From Chitinophaga rhizosphaerae (GTDB taxonomy: Bacteria; Bacteroidota; Bacteroidia; Chitinophagales; Chitinophagaceae), in NCBI RefSeq assembly GCF_003958645.1, contig NZ_RXLO01000001.1, positions 806,001-870,000 of the forward strand: 64,000 nucleotides of DNA. Direction: 5' to 3'. The position numbers and the translations under genes are program-made. Below, piece after piece: positions 43,174-52,254 of this stretch. Each line of letters opens with the position of its first letter. Positions within the stretch are counted from its first letter, which is position 1. The notes under the pieces are model-generated. The model searched no databases and had not been told where the DNA came from. It saw nothing but the letters and a program-made list of their open reading frames with translations.

Positions 43174-44190
43174 ATGAAGCAGATAAAATTGAGTGTACTG
43201 GACCAGTCCGTGATCCGGACCGGCAGTAACGTACGGGAAACCTTGCTGGAAACCATGGCTTTGGCGCAGCTGGCCGACAAACTGGGCTATTCACGCTTCT
43301 GGGTGTCCGAACACCACAACATTTCTACCATCGCCGGCTCCACGCCGGAAGTATTGCTGGCTTTTCTTTCCGCGCACACCGAACACATCCGCCTGGGCTC
43401 CGCCGGCGTGATGCTGCCCAACCACAGTTCGCTGAAAGTGGCCGAGAACTTCCGCATGCTCGAAGCCCTCGCGCCGGGGCGCATCGATCTCGGCGTGGGG
43501 CGCGCGCCCGGGGGCGACCGCCTCACCGCGCGCATCCTCAACCCGCAAAATACGTTCAGCGATAAGGATTTCGTGCAGCAGATCATGGACTTGCAGCATT
43601 TCCTCACAGACAATGCGCCCGAAGGCACGCTGTACGAAAAGGTGAAAGCCATGCCCCAGGCGGAAACGGCGCCACCCATCTGGCTACTCACGTCCAGCGG
43701 CGGCAGCGGCAGCGTAGCGGCGCATTTCGGCACGGCGCTTTCCTTCGCCCATTTCATCAATCCCGGCGGCGGACCGGAAGTGGTGCATCAGTACCGCGAA
43801 GCTTTCCGTCCCTCGGAAACGCTTTCCGCTCCCCTTGCCAACTTCGGTATTTTCGCGTTCGCTTCCGAAAACCCCGAAACGGTGGACCGCTGGCAAACGA
43901 TCATGGATTACCGCATGCTGCAGATCGAGCGCGGGCGCGATGCACCTTTGCCGTCGTACGAAGAAATCCGTGATCAGGAATACATGCCCGACGAACAACT
44001 GCGTGTGAATTACAACCGCCGACGCATGGTGTGCGGATCTGCGGACGCAGTGAAAGCAAAGCTCACCGCGCTCTGCGAACAATACGAAGTGGATGAGGTC
44101 GTGATCAGCACCATCGCCGAAAGCCACGAAGAACGAATGGACTCTTTCCGCCTGCTCGCAAAAGCATTCGGACTTTCGCCCCGCAACTGA
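43174..44190 (+). CDS. LLM class flavin-dependent oxidoreductase (338 aa)
   Basis: This is a bacterial-luciferase-like monooxygenase of the alkanal-like group. It has a TIM barrel starting KLSVLDQSVIRTG, the FMN-site strand YSRFWVSEHHN (about 40-50), RLGSAGVMLPNHSSLKVAENFRMLEALAPGRIDLGVGRAPG, and IWLLTSSGGSGSVAAHFGTALSFAHF. It is cytosolic and probably uses FMNH2 from a separate reductase. The substrate is not predictable. Its position next to PUL 2 is divergent and probably unrelated. Confidence 0.93.
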   Translation: MKQIKLSVLDQSVIRTGSNVRETLLETMALAQLADKLGYSRFWVSEHHNISTIAGSTPEVLLAFLSAHTEHIRLGSAGVMLPNHSSLKVAENFRMLEALAPGRIDLGVGRAPGGDRLTARILNPQNTFSDKDFVQQIMDLQHFLTDNAPEGTLYEKVKAMPQAETAPPIWLLTSSGGSGSVAAHFGTALSFAHFINPGGGPEVVHQYREAFRPSETLSAPLANFGIFAFASENPETVDRWQTIMDYRMLQIERGRDAPLPSYEEIRDQEYMPDEQLRVNYNRRRMVCGSADAVKAKLTALCEQYEVDEVVISTIAESHEERMDSFRLLAKAFGLSPRN

Positions 44191-44254
44191 TTTTAACATT
44201 TCGCTAAGGTTACATTTTGCAGGCGGTGCGTATAAAGGGAAAATCCTCCTCCTT

Positions 44255-45157
44255 ATGCAACGTCATTCCATGTTGTGGGCAGCCGCGCTGTTGCCCGTAC
44301 TGACCCTCTATGCCTGCGGGCATCACTACGAATCAGCCCGCCAGATCGATGGCGCACCGGTATCCGACTCCGCGTATTCCTCCCCAACCGGTGTACCGCC
44401 CAATGCCGCCACTATCCCCGAAAAGCGGGTAAAGACGGGCGAAATGCGGTTACAGGTAGATAACGTCGTACAAGCCACCATGCGCATGGAGCAGCTCGTC
44501 ACCCGCGCCGGCGGCATCGTCGAGCAAAGCGAGATCAGGCAAACCGGCGGCCGGCAGGATGACACGCGCTACAGCAGCGATTCCCTCCGCCGCGTTACCT
44601 GGTATGCTCCCGAAGCTACTCTACGTTTGCGCGTTCCCGTTATGATTTTGGATTCCGTCGTGCATGCCATCACCGGCATGGCCGCGTTCGTGGAATTCCG
44701 ATCACTGGCCGATGCGGACCTTTCGCTCCGGCACCTGCAAAACAACCTGCTCAACAACCTCACCCAACAACCCGGAAGGACGGTGGAACACACCAAACCG
44801 AACCAGGAACTCGACCTGCGCCAGTACGAAGACGAAGCCAAACGCGGCGTCATCGGCCGCACGATCGAAAACCTCGGGATCGACCAGCTGGCGGCATTTT
44901 CCACGCTTACCGTCACGCTCCGGCAGCCCGATCTGGCGGTGGTTTCCATCATCCCCGATCCTGAAAAATTCGCGCGAAGTTATTTCATGGCAGACGCGTC
45001 GCAGGCGCTGGGCAACGGACTTTCCGGGTTCCGCGCAGCGCTCATTTTCCTGCTCAACATCTGGCCGCTGCTGCTGGCAGGCGGTATTACGTGGTTCCTT
45101 TACCGGAAATGGTTCCCACGGCTGAAGGTGGCACTCGCCGAAAAGCCCAAACCCTGA
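44255..45157 (+). CDS. DUF4349 lipoprotein (300 aa)
   Basis: The lipoprotein signal (VLTLYACGHHYES) is followed by a DUF4349 domain: RVKTGEMRLQVDNVVQATMRMEQLV, GGIVEQSEIRQTG, a helical coiled-coil-like middle (LRHLQNNLLNNLTQQPG; LRQYEDEAKRGVIG), LAAFSTLTVTLRQPD and one C-terminal TM helix (ALIFLLNIWPLLLAGGITWFLY). The protein should be tethered at both ends in the envelope. The function is unknown. It is preceded by 64 bp after the LLM gene and ends in a strong terminator. Confidence 0.88.
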   Translation: MQRHSMLWAAALLPVLTLYACGHHYESARQIDGAPVSDSAYSSPTGVPPNAATIPEKRVKTGEMRLQVDNVVQATMRMEQLVTRAGGIVEQSEIRQTGGRQDDTRYSSDSLRRVTWYAPEATLRLRVPVMILDSVVHAITGMAAFVEFRSLADADLSLRHLQNNLLNNLTQQPGRTVEHTKPNQELDLRQYEDEAKRGVIGRTIENLGIDQLAAFSTLTVTLRQPDLAVVSIIPDPEKFARSYFMADASQALGNGLSGFRAALIFLLNIWPLLLAGGITWFLYRKWFPRLKVALAEKPKP

Positions 45158-45175
45158 TGCAGCGCAAAAAAGAAA

Positions 45176-45203
45176 AAGGCGGTCCCGGGTCCGGGACCGC
45201 CTT
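45176..45203. terminator. Bidirectional terminator between the DUF4349 and OmpA genes
   Basis: AAGGCGGTCCCGG and CCGGGACCGCCTT are perfect 13-base arms around GT. An A-rich run lies to the left (U-run for the minus strand), so it may stop both convergent genes. Confidence 0.85.
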
Positions 45204-45226
45204 CCATTTGTATACCAGATCAGTCT

Positions 45227-46942
45227 CTATTCTTGTAGTATCCGCACTTCTGTGCGCCGGTTCGCCTGGTGCTCTTCTTCCGTGCAATTCACACCGTTCG
45301 AGCAACGATTGACGAGCCGCGATTCACCATAGCCCTTCCATTCCAAACGGTTTTGCGCAATGCCTTTTTGAACGAGATAACGCACGGCCGATTCGGCGCG
45401 CCGGTCAGACAGGCGCATGTTGTACGCATCGTTGCCTCGACTGTCTGTATGCGATTCCAGCGAAATGCGCATGGCGGGATGTTCCTGCAAAATGATCGCC
45501 AGCGAATCCAGCACATGCGCGGCGTCCGGATAGCGGATGGCATATTTGTCGAAGTCGTAATACAGGTCTTTCAGCACGAACACATCCCCTACTTTCGGCG
45601 GTGGCGGTGGCGGAGGAGGTGGTGGCGGCGGCGGCGGTGGTGGCGGGATGACGGCGAACGCATAGATATCGTCGCTGCCTTTTCCGCCCGGCCTGTCCGA
45701 CGCAAAATACCCGTTCAGCGGTTCCGTTTCCACGAAATAAAAATCGTCTCTGCCGGAATTGAACGGCGGATGGAGGTTGCGCGGCGCAGACCAGTTGTTG
45801 CCGCTGCCGGTGGAATTGAAAATATCGAGCCCGCCCATCCCGGGATGCCCTTCGCTGGCGAACGACAGCGACCCGTCGGGCTGGAAAACGGGGAACATTT
45901 CATCGTCGGGCGTATTGATGCCGGGGCCACAGTTCACGGGCGTGCCCCAGCTGCCGTCTGTCTCCCGCGGGGAGAACCAGATATCGGTGCCGCCCTGGCC
46001 GCCGGGCCGGTCGGATACGAAATATAAAGTGCGGCCGTCGGGGCTCAGCGCTGCGTGGCCTACGGAAAAGTTTTTGGGATCGTTGTAAGGGAAAGGCGTG
46101 ACGGTTTCCCCGGAAACGAGGAACAGTTCCAGCCGCCGGGTTTTCACGCGGAGGGCGCGCCTCCACCCCAGCCTTTCCGTTTCCGGGCGGCCGGGCCGGC
46201 TGATGGTCAGGTAGGCCGTATCGCTCCCGTAACACACCGGGCCGGTGTGGAAATTACTGAGATCGAGCATATGCGCCAGGTTATCGACGTTCATCCGGCT
46301 CGTTTTTTCATCGTTCCAGCGGAAAACGGCGAAATAAGGCAAATGTGTTTGTTTGGATATTTTTTGATCGAGACTGTTCAGCCGGTTGAAGTTCGAGGTG
46401 TACCAAAGTTGTTGCTGGCGGCGGAAAGCGCCCCAGTCGGAATACGTGCTGTTGACCTGATCTTCGTTCCTGACGCGAACGGTTTCCGGATTGGCGCGCC
46501 ACAGCAGGGCGGAATCGCAGCCGGCCATCCGCACCCCGGCGCGGGCGGCTTCCGGGCCGCCGGCGGGGTAACGGGCGTAGGCCTGGCGGGCGGAGTCGTA
46601 TCGTTCTTCCATTTTGAAAAGGTCGCCGATGCGGATCCAGAGGCTGTCGGCCGCGGGGTCCCGGGAAATGCAGTTCCGGTACGCTGCGATGGCGGCGGGG
46701 GCATCGCCATTCATTTCGGCGCTGTATCCCAGCCGGTAAAAAACGTACGGTTTGGCCCGCTTGCGGCCTGCGAGTTGCTGGTATACCGGTGCGGCTTTAT
46801 CGAACTGCCAGGTCACGAAATAGCGGTCTCCCAACTGTTCGTAAGTGGGTTGCTGCTGTGCCGAGGCAGGAAGGGTTAATACGGCCCCCAGGCAACCGAG
46901 GGCAAAGAAATGCGGCTTTTTACACATCGGATAGTTTTTCAT
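45227..46942 (-). CDS. PorE-like OmpA/TPR/PD40 protein (571 aa)
   Basis: After an N-terminal signal (FFALGCLGAVLTLPASAQ) come TPR-like repeats about 30-140 (YEQLGDRYFVTWQFDKAAPVYQQL), PD40/WD40-like repeats about 260-430 (HAALSPDGRTLYFVSDRPGGQGGTDIW; GYFASDRPGGKGSDDIYAF), a 17-proline spacer, and an OmpA peptidoglycan-binding domain to the end (YYDFDKYAIRYPDAAHVLDSL; ISLESHTDSRGNDAYNMRLSDRRAESAVRYL; RRTEVRIL). This TPR-propeller-OmpA order is that of PorE-type T9SS periplasmic proteins. ATG 46942 lies just after the AraC terminator; the frame upstream to 47065 runs through that terminator. Confidence 0.9.
   Translation of the reverse strand: MKNYPMCKKPHFFALGCLGAVLTLPASAQQQPTYEQLGDRYFVTWQFDKAAPVYQQLAGRKRAKPYVFYRLGYSAEMNGDAPAAIAAYRNCISRDPAADSLWIRIGDLFKMEERYDSARQAYARYPAGGPEAARAGVRMAGCDSALLWRANPETVRVRNEDQVNSTYSDWGAFRRQQQLWYTSNFNRLNSLDQKISKQTHLPYFAVFRWNDEKTSRMNVDNLAHMLDLSNFHTGPVCYGSDTAYLTISRPGRPETERLGWRRALRVKTRRLELFLVSGETVTPFPYNDPKNFSVGHAALSPDGRTLYFVSDRPGGQGGTDIWFSPRETDGSWGTPVNCGPGINTPDDEMFPVFQPDGSLSFASEGHPGMGGLDIFNSTGSGNNWSAPRNLHPPFNSGRDDFYFVETEPLNGYFASDRPGGKGSDDIYAFAVIPPPPPPPPPPPPPPPPPKVGDVFVLKDLYYDFDKYAIRYPDAAHVLDSLAIILQEHPAMRISLESHTDSRGNDAYNMRLSDRRAESAVRYLVQKGIAQNRLEWKGYGESRLVNRCSNGVNCTEEEHQANRRTEVRILQE
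45596..45646 (-). repeat. Poly-proline (CCN)17 tract inside the OmpA gene
   Basis: Seventeen consecutive proline codons of mixed third base link the propeller to the OmpA domain. As a 51-bp triplet tract it can change length by slippage without shifting frame. Confidence 0.9.
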
Positions 46943-47003
46943 GTAACCTATCATAATAACCCCCATCCCGCAGAATTGTTTGTAAGAAAAGGAGTTACGG
47001 GCA

Positions 47004-47039
47004 TAAAAAAAGGGGTTGCCCGGCCGGACAAGCCCCTCG
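47004..47039 (-). terminator. Intrinsic terminator after the AraC gene
   Basis: On the minus strand GAGGGGCTTGTCCGG and CCGGGCAACCCC fold with a small bulge and run into TTTTTTT. It separates the AraC unit from the OmpA gene. Confidence 0.75.
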
Positions 47040-47096
47040 TATAGTACCCGGCTGGCAGGCACCATATTGGTTTTATCATAGGAATATGGTATGACT

Positions 47097-48125
47097 TTAT
47101 TGCGCCTTGATGAGTTGTACAGGCCCCACCCGGAAGTATTTCCGGAAGGCGATGCGGAAAGCCGCCAGGGAATCGAAGCCGGTGTCGGCTGCGATCATGG
47201 TAAGACTGGCTTTCGTTTTCATCAGGGAGTGATAGGCTAAATTCATCCGCAGATCGGTGATGAATTCACCGACGCTGCGGCCATACCTTGCCAGGAAGCA
47301 TTCCTCCAGCAGACGGGCGTCCAGCGAAAAGCGTTCGGCCAGGCTTTCGGATGTATGCGGCCCGGTGAAGTTGCGACGAAGGAAGTGATAACAAGCGGCG
47401 GTTTTGAGGCGGTTCTTGGTAGACATTTTGTACGCCCCGGCGCTGAGGTGCATCGTCCGCAGGAAAACGGTCAGGATAGTGACGGCCTGGCGGCGGACGA
47501 AATAGCCGCCCTGGTCGCCGATCTGTTTGCAACAGAGGATTTCCTTCAGCGCACGCTGGCAAACTTCATTGAAAAATACCGACCGCGTGTTCAGATGCCC
47601 TTCGCCCTGTATGATGGCCGGCGTCAGCAATCCGTTGAGTTCCGGGTATTCATCCATCAATTCCTTCGCCATTTCCGGCCGGAAATTGAGGTGGAAGCTG
47701 TCGAACCACTGCCCCGGCTCGAGGGGGACCGTGTTCAGGTAATCGCAGAGGTTGAAGAGGTCCATCCGCTGGTTCCGCAAATCCGCCAAACGGCCGTTCC
47801 CCATGAGCACACGCACGTGGCTGCCGAGCATGACATGGAGGATGACGTTCTGGAAAGGCGTTTGGGGGAACAGGATCATGGAGGTTTTGGGCATCACGTG
47901 GTGGAACCAGACGGAAAGCGGCCCCAGCGGTATTTCCTGGGTCACGATCTTGCATTCCGCATCATCCTCGAAATACACGCGGGCACTCCACAACAGGCCC
48001 TTCAACTGTTCTTTGGGCAGGCTGGCTACCGGGATGGGCTCGGCATGCTCCGGCCGGTCTATCCACAGAATTCTGGTTGGCAATAATGGCATATCCATAC
48101 CGTATTCATTTAGACGGTTATTCAA
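47097..48125 (-). CDS. AraC family transcriptional regulator (342 aa)
   Basis: The C-terminal AraC/XylS double HTH (about 245-342) shows SESLAERFSLDARLLEECFLARYG for the first helix pair and MIAADTGFDSLAAFRIAFRKYFRVGPVQLI for the second, with the usual GF-S-F-FRKYFRVGP pattern. The N-terminal 240 residues form an unclassified sensor domain rich in beta strands, then helices. No signal peptide. It is a single-gene unit. A near-perfect palindrome lies 75 bp upstream. Its target is not clear; the adjacent OmpA gene or the cytochrome/DUF1080 pair are possible. Confidence 0.9.
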   Translation of the reverse strand: MNNRLNEYGMDMPLLPTRILWIDRPEHAEPIPVASLPKEQLKGLLWSARVYFEDDAECKIVTQEIPLGPLSVWFHHVMPKTSMILFPQTPFQNVILHVMLGSHVRVLMGNGRLADLRNQRMDLFNLCDYLNTVPLEPGQWFDSFHLNFRPEMAKELMDEYPELNGLLTPAIIQGEGHLNTRSVFFNEVCQRALKEILCCKQIGDQGGYFVRRQAVTILTVFLRTMHLSAGAYKMSTKNRLKTAACYHFLRRNFTGPHTSESLAERFSLDARLLEECFLARYGRSVGEFITDLRMNLAYHSLMKTKASLTMIAADTGFDSLAAFRIAFRKYFRVGPVQLIKAQ

Positions 48126-48199
48126 TACGACGGCTGAATTTGCCCAAAGCCAATTGGAGAAAAATTAAAACGGGGTATTCAATAGTGATAGTTCGTCGC

Positions 48200-48220
48200 C
48201 CGTGAATCGCGATTTCACGG
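48200..48220. promoter_or_regulatory. Palindrome upstream of the AraC gene
   Basis: CCGTGAATCG (48200-48209) and CGATTTCACGG (48210-48220) are inverted arms with one extra T. It may be an operator for auto-regulation. The rest of the 295-bp gap to 48420 is AT-rich and holds only a terminator. Confidence 0.4.
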
Positions 48221-48355
48221 ATAAGTCAAGTTGGAGAAACAAGCGTTTTAAGTTTCGCTTCTTTAATACGTAGTAAAGCATCTAAATTATCATATTAATA
48301 ATGCAAAAACATACCCTTAGGGGTGTATCCAACTGAAAATATTTTCTCAGGATGC

Positions 48356-48397
48356 TACAAAAAGAAGCGGCGGAAAACCGTGAAGTCTTCCGCCGCT
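48356..48397 (-). terminator. Terminator of the DUF1080/cytochrome unit
   Basis: AGCGGCGGAA (48366-48375) and TTCCGCCGCT (48388-48397) form a 10-bp stem. The minus strand continues TCTTTTTG. Confidence 0.85.
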
Positions 48398-48420
48398 GGT
48401 GATATTCCCGGTAATCAGGA

Positions 48421-50394
48421 TTAGTTCAGCGAATTGATCCAGCTGGCGATGCGGAGGGCATCGGCCTTGGGGACCTGGGGCATGGGCGGCATTTCCGTTG
48501 CGTAGCCGGGCCAGTTTTCCGGGTTGGGATTGTAGATCAGTTTCACGATCATATCGTTGGTGTATTTTTTACGCGCAATATCCTTGAACGCGGGGCCTAC
48601 CTGTTTTTTGTCTGCGTTGTGGCAGGCGGCGCAGGTGTATTTCGCGAGCAGTGGCTTTACTTCTTCGTAGGTGGCCGTTTTGGCGGCGGCTTTTACGGCG
48701 GTGGTTTCACCGGGTTTTGCGGCGCCTTTCGCGGGAGCGGATTTCGCTTTGGCGGCTTCGGCGGCTTTCGTTTTGGCGGCGGCCGCTTCGGCTTCCTTCA
48801 CGGAATTGCGGGTGCTCACCCCGGTCATGGCCAGTTTGGCGCCTTCGGGGATATTGTTGAGCGTATAATAGGCGTTGGGATGCACGGTGGAATAGAAATA
48901 ATCCTTTTCGCGCACGCCTTCCACGGAAATATTGTGGATATAATACTGACGCAGGTTGTCGACGATCAGGCGGACTTTCGTTCCGTCTTCAGACACTTTC
49001 ACGCCTTTCACTTCGCATTTCTCGTTGTTGACGGTGGGGCTGCCATACACCGGGTGATACTTGTAAATAAAGCTTTCCACGGAATAGGCGGCCAGGTCGG
49101 AGGCTGATTTAGGGTCTACCGGCAAGGTGAACTCGATCTCGAATCCGTCGGGCATCGCTTTTACGGTCTTCATTTCGAAAGGGATACGGTTGTTCCACAC
49201 CAGGCGCTGCAAACCTTCGTTGGCATCGCCGGCGGAGCCCCAGCCGCGGTTGGTTTCGCCTACGAACAGCGAACCGTCGTTCCCCCAGGCCATGCGCAGC
49301 ACGCCCGACTGGAATCCCTGTCTGAAATCGAACGCCACGCCCTGGAATTCACCTTTCACCTTCTCCAGCACTACGCGCATGATCTTGCTCTGGCCCTGGT
49401 CGCCCACGAGGAGCTGGCCGGCAAACGGGCCGAAGGTATTTTCGGGGATGGGGAGGATTTCGGAATTGGAGATACCCAGCACGCCGTGCGGCAGCCAAAC
49501 AGCCGGCAGTTTGATCTGCGGGATGGCTTTTTTCACTTCGAACAGTGTTTTGAATTTCTCGTCCACCACGTTTTCCGGTTTCACCATTCTGCCCTGCCCG
49601 TTGCGGACACGGCGTTGGTCCACCTGTTTATAGAGGTCTTCGTCTTTCAGTTTGATGGGAGAATTCGGCATATCCGACCAGCGGAGGCCTGCGGGGTGCC
49701 CCACGAAGTCGCCTTTCCTTACCTGCCAAACGCCACCGGACCCCATCCAGTCGCCCTGGTTTTCGGAGTAGAACAATTCGCCGTCGATCATGCCGAGGCC
49801 GCAGGGGGAGCGCATACCTGTAGCCCAGGGCTCCATGTGGCTGCCGTCTGCAGAAATATGCATTACCCAACCGCGCCAGGGAACGCGGCTTTCACCGCGC
49901 CACCATTCTTCATTACCGAACGCTACGTTGCCGGAAACAAAGAAAGAACCGTCGGGCGCGAGTTTCGGCCCGAAGCTGTATTCGTGGTAGTGACCGGAAA
50001 GCGGCCAGGCGTAAACGGTTTCGTACACGTCTGCCTTACCGTCGTTATTGGTGTCGGAAAGGCGGGTCAGTTCACCGCGCTGTGCGCAGTACAGGTCGCC
50101 GTTTTTGTAAGCAAGGCCGAGCACTTCGTGGAGGCCGCTGGCGAATTTCCGGAAATGCGGGCGGCGGCTCGTGGGGTTTTCCACGATGTAGATATCGCCG
50201 CGGCGGGTAGCCACACCCAGGTCGCCGTTGGGCAGCACGGTGAGGCCGCCTACTTCGAGCAGGGTACCTTCCGGTGCGCTCACCTTCAGGATGCGGAAAT
50301 AGTCTTCTTCTTTCGGCGTTTCCTGCGCAGAGGAAGACAGTTGCGTCATCAGCGGCAGCAGGCACATCGCCGCTTTTTTAAATATATGCTTCAT
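48421..50394 (-). CDS. Sorbosone-dehydrogenase-like beta-propeller with c-type cytochrome (657 aa)
   Basis: This exported redox-type protein has a signal peptide (MKHIFKKAAMCLLPLMTQLSSSAQ). A six-bladed propeller-like domain of the sorbosone/glucose-dehydrogenase kind follows (GGLTVLPNGDLGVATRRGDIYIV; HEYSFGPKLAPDGSFFVSGN; GMIDGELFYSENQGDWMGSGG; LLVGDQGQSKIMRVVLE). Next is a beta domain, then an Ala/Lys/Glu-rich linker near 535-590, and a cytochrome c domain with haem motif CAACH and axial Met in MPPMP. It probably oxidises a sugar or passes electrons from a dehydrogenase. The gene follows a DUF1080 gene by 21 bp, forming a unit for oxidised (3-keto) sugar turnover by inference. Confidence 0.9.
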   Translation of the reverse strand: MKHIFKKAAMCLLPLMTQLSSSAQETPKEEDYFRILKVSAPEGTLLEVGGLTVLPNGDLGVATRRGDIYIVENPTSRRPHFRKFASGLHEVLGLAYKNGDLYCAQRGELTRLSDTNNDGKADVYETVYAWPLSGHYHEYSFGPKLAPDGSFFVSGNVAFGNEEWWRGESRVPWRGWVMHISADGSHMEPWATGMRSPCGLGMIDGELFYSENQGDWMGSGGVWQVRKGDFVGHPAGLRWSDMPNSPIKLKDEDLYKQVDQRRVRNGQGRMVKPENVVDEKFKTLFEVKKAIPQIKLPAVWLPHGVLGISNSEILPIPENTFGPFAGQLLVGDQGQSKIMRVVLEKVKGEFQGVAFDFRQGFQSGVLRMAWGNDGSLFVGETNRGWGSAGDANEGLQRLVWNNRIPFEMKTVKAMPDGFEIEFTLPVDPKSASDLAAYSVESFIYKYHPVYGSPTVNNEKCEVKGVKVSEDGTKVRLIVDNLRQYYIHNISVEGVREKDYFYSTVHPNAYYTLNNIPEGAKLAMTGVSTRNSVKEAEAAAAKTKAAEAAKAKSAPAKGAAKPGETTAVKAAAKTATYEEVKPLLAKYTCAACHNADKKQVGPAFKDIARKKYTNDMIVKLIYNPNPENWPGYATEMPPMPQVPKADALRIASWINSLN

Positions 50395-50415
50395 TGCGAT
50401 GATTCAGTCATTGGT

Positions 50416-52254
50416 TTAGAAAAGGATGGAATAGCTCAGCTTGCCGCGAACGGGAACGATCAGTTCCTGTTTGTTGCCGGATGTGCGCACCACGGGTTTG
50501 GCGCCGCCGGTATCGGTGATGCGGAGGTAGAACGATTTGCCGTCTACCACGTACAGGTCTTTTTCCACCTGTTCGATCTGTGCGCCTTCGGCCAGTTTGG
50601 CGAAGAGGTCGGCCGCAGGGGCGGTCACTTCCAGGTCGCGGGTGAAACCGGAACCGTCGGGCAGGATGCGGATGGCGTCAGACACGTTGCTGCCGAAAGC
50701 CTGGTAGCGGAAGGTGGGCCGGTCCTTCTCATCGAGCACATATCCTTTGGGGCGGAAGCTGGTTCCGGCGGAATCTGCGCTCCAGGCTGCGCCGGCGTCT
50801 GCCAGGCGGTTGAGCGTGAAGGCGGTCCGACCGAAGCGTTGCAGCGTGCCAACGGGCCGTGCGGTGCCGTTGCCGCGCTCGTGCCACATGGGGGTGGTTT
50901 CGAGGAAGCCGCCGCGCCAGGCCTGCACGAGCATGCCATTATCGAGATCGTAGGTGTAATGTACTTTTTCGGGGCTGCCGACCGACACGGCGTGGGTGAT
51001 CTTTTCGCGGCCCGGCGCGTCCATGAAGCTGCGCAGGATGGTGGTCTGATCGGCTTCGAGGAGGATGGGATCGGTGTTGTCGGGCGTGACGGGGTCACCG
51101 AACTGGATTTCGCGGAGGCCGTTGCCGGCGATGTAGAGCCCGAGTGTAGGGGCGCCCCAGTCGCCTTCGCGGCCGTAGATGATTTCCACGTCGGAGGTAC
51201 CTGCGGGAAGGGTTGCCTTGCCGCGGCCGTTACCGCCATACCCGGCGATCTGCTTACCGTTGATGGCCAGGCTGGCGCCGCCGCCCTGGGCGTAAACGCC
51301 GACGTTGTAATCACCGGCTTTTTCTACGTTGAGCTTACCGGTGTAGCGGAGCTGATAGCCGTGGGTGAAGGGACCGGCGTTCGCGGTGAGCGTAGGCGCG
51401 GAGCCTTTTGCTTCGGCTTTGGCCGTGGCGGGATCGAGCTCGCGGGCGTTGGCCGCTTTATATACGGTGTAGGTGAGGCCGGTCAGGGTAGGACGGGCGG
51501 CAGGGTACCCGGTGATATTGATATTGCGGAAGGCAACGGCGCCATGGTCTCCCTGGATGCGCAGGGGGCCCGTGGGGGCTTCGTTACCGTTGGCGCCGCG
51601 GGTAGTGCCCTGCAGCTCTACGTTTTCGTGGATCACGACGCCGTTCAGTTCGGCGCGGATGATGCGGGCGTTTTCGGTCTTTTTACCGGACGCGTCGAAC
51701 CGGGGGGCCTGGAAGGAAACCTTCAGGTGCTGCCAGAGGCCGGGGGCCTTGCTGGCGTTCTGCCTGGGGGCGTAGCCCTGGTAGCCTTGCTGGCCTTCGG
51801 GGCGGGAATCGTCCCAGCGTTCGTAGATGCCGCCGTTGTCGGCCGCACGGGGAGCGGGATTGCCCCAGCTGTCGAACAGTTGCAGCTCATATCGTCCCTG
51901 GAAATAGATGCCGGAGTTGGAGCCTGCGGCCATCATGTAATCGAGCTCGAGATCGATGTCACCATGTTCTACATTGGAGTAAAGATCTTGTCCATGCTGC
52001 TTTTTGCCGGGCTGGTTTACCAGGACGCCGGTGCCTTTGGTGATTTCGAGGGCGTTGGGCTTACCGAGCCGGGCGGATATGTCGCCGGCGATCTGCCAGG
52101 TACCGCCGGGTTGGCGGAAGGCGGAAAGGTCCGTGAGCGGCCATTTCCCGGATTGCGCCGCAGCAGGCTGGGCCAGCATCAGGCCGGCACCGCATGCATA
52201 CAAAAAGCCGATCATGGACCGGCTTACAAAAGTGCGATTCGATTTTTGTACCAT
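50416..52254 (-). CDS. DUF1080 (3-keto-disaccharide hydrolase type) protein (612 aa)
   Basis: After a signal peptide (MIGFLYACGAGLMLAQPAAA; alternative start ATG 52215) the first domain, about 35-250, is the concanavalin-like DUF1080: ISARLGKPNALEITKG, DIDLELDYMMAAGSNSGIYFQGRYELQLFDSWG, GLWQHLKVSFQAPRFD and TGPLRIQGDHGAVAFRNI. The fold is linked to hydrolysis of 3-keto-glycosides. A PA14-like or jelly-roll part follows (YQLRYTGKLNVEKAGDYNVGVYAQGG), then a beta-rich C-terminus shared with sorbosone-dehydrogenase-linked proteins. It is the first gene of the two-gene unit with the cytochrome protein. Confidence 0.87.
   Translation of the reverse strand: MVQKSNRTFVSRSMIGFLYACGAGLMLAQPAAAQSGKWPLTDLSAFRQPGGTWQIAGDISARLGKPNALEITKGTGVLVNQPGKKQHGQDLYSNVEHGDIDLELDYMMAAGSNSGIYFQGRYELQLFDSWGNPAPRAADNGGIYERWDDSRPEGQQGYQGYAPRQNASKAPGLWQHLKVSFQAPRFDASGKKTENARIIRAELNGVVIHENVELQGTTRGANGNEAPTGPLRIQGDHGAVAFRNINITGYPAARPTLTGLTYTVYKAANARELDPATAKAEAKGSAPTLTANAGPFTHGYQLRYTGKLNVEKAGDYNVGVYAQGGGASLAINGKQIAGYGGNGRGKATLPAGTSDVEIIYGREGDWGAPTLGLYIAGNGLREIQFGDPVTPDNTDPILLEADQTTILRSFMDAPGREKITHAVSVGSPEKVHYTYDLDNGMLVQAWRGGFLETTPMWHERGNGTARPVGTLQRFGRTAFTLNRLADAGAAWSADSAGTSFRPKGYVLDEKDRPTFRYQAFGSNVSDAIRILPDGSGFTRDLEVTAPAADLFAKLAEGAQIEQVEKDLYVVDGKSFYLRITDTGGAKPVVRTSGNKQELIVPVRGKLSYSILF

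Noticed and set aside
45596..45650. CRISPR or other spaced repeat
   Set aside because: It is a continuous in-frame proline triplet tract with no spacers.
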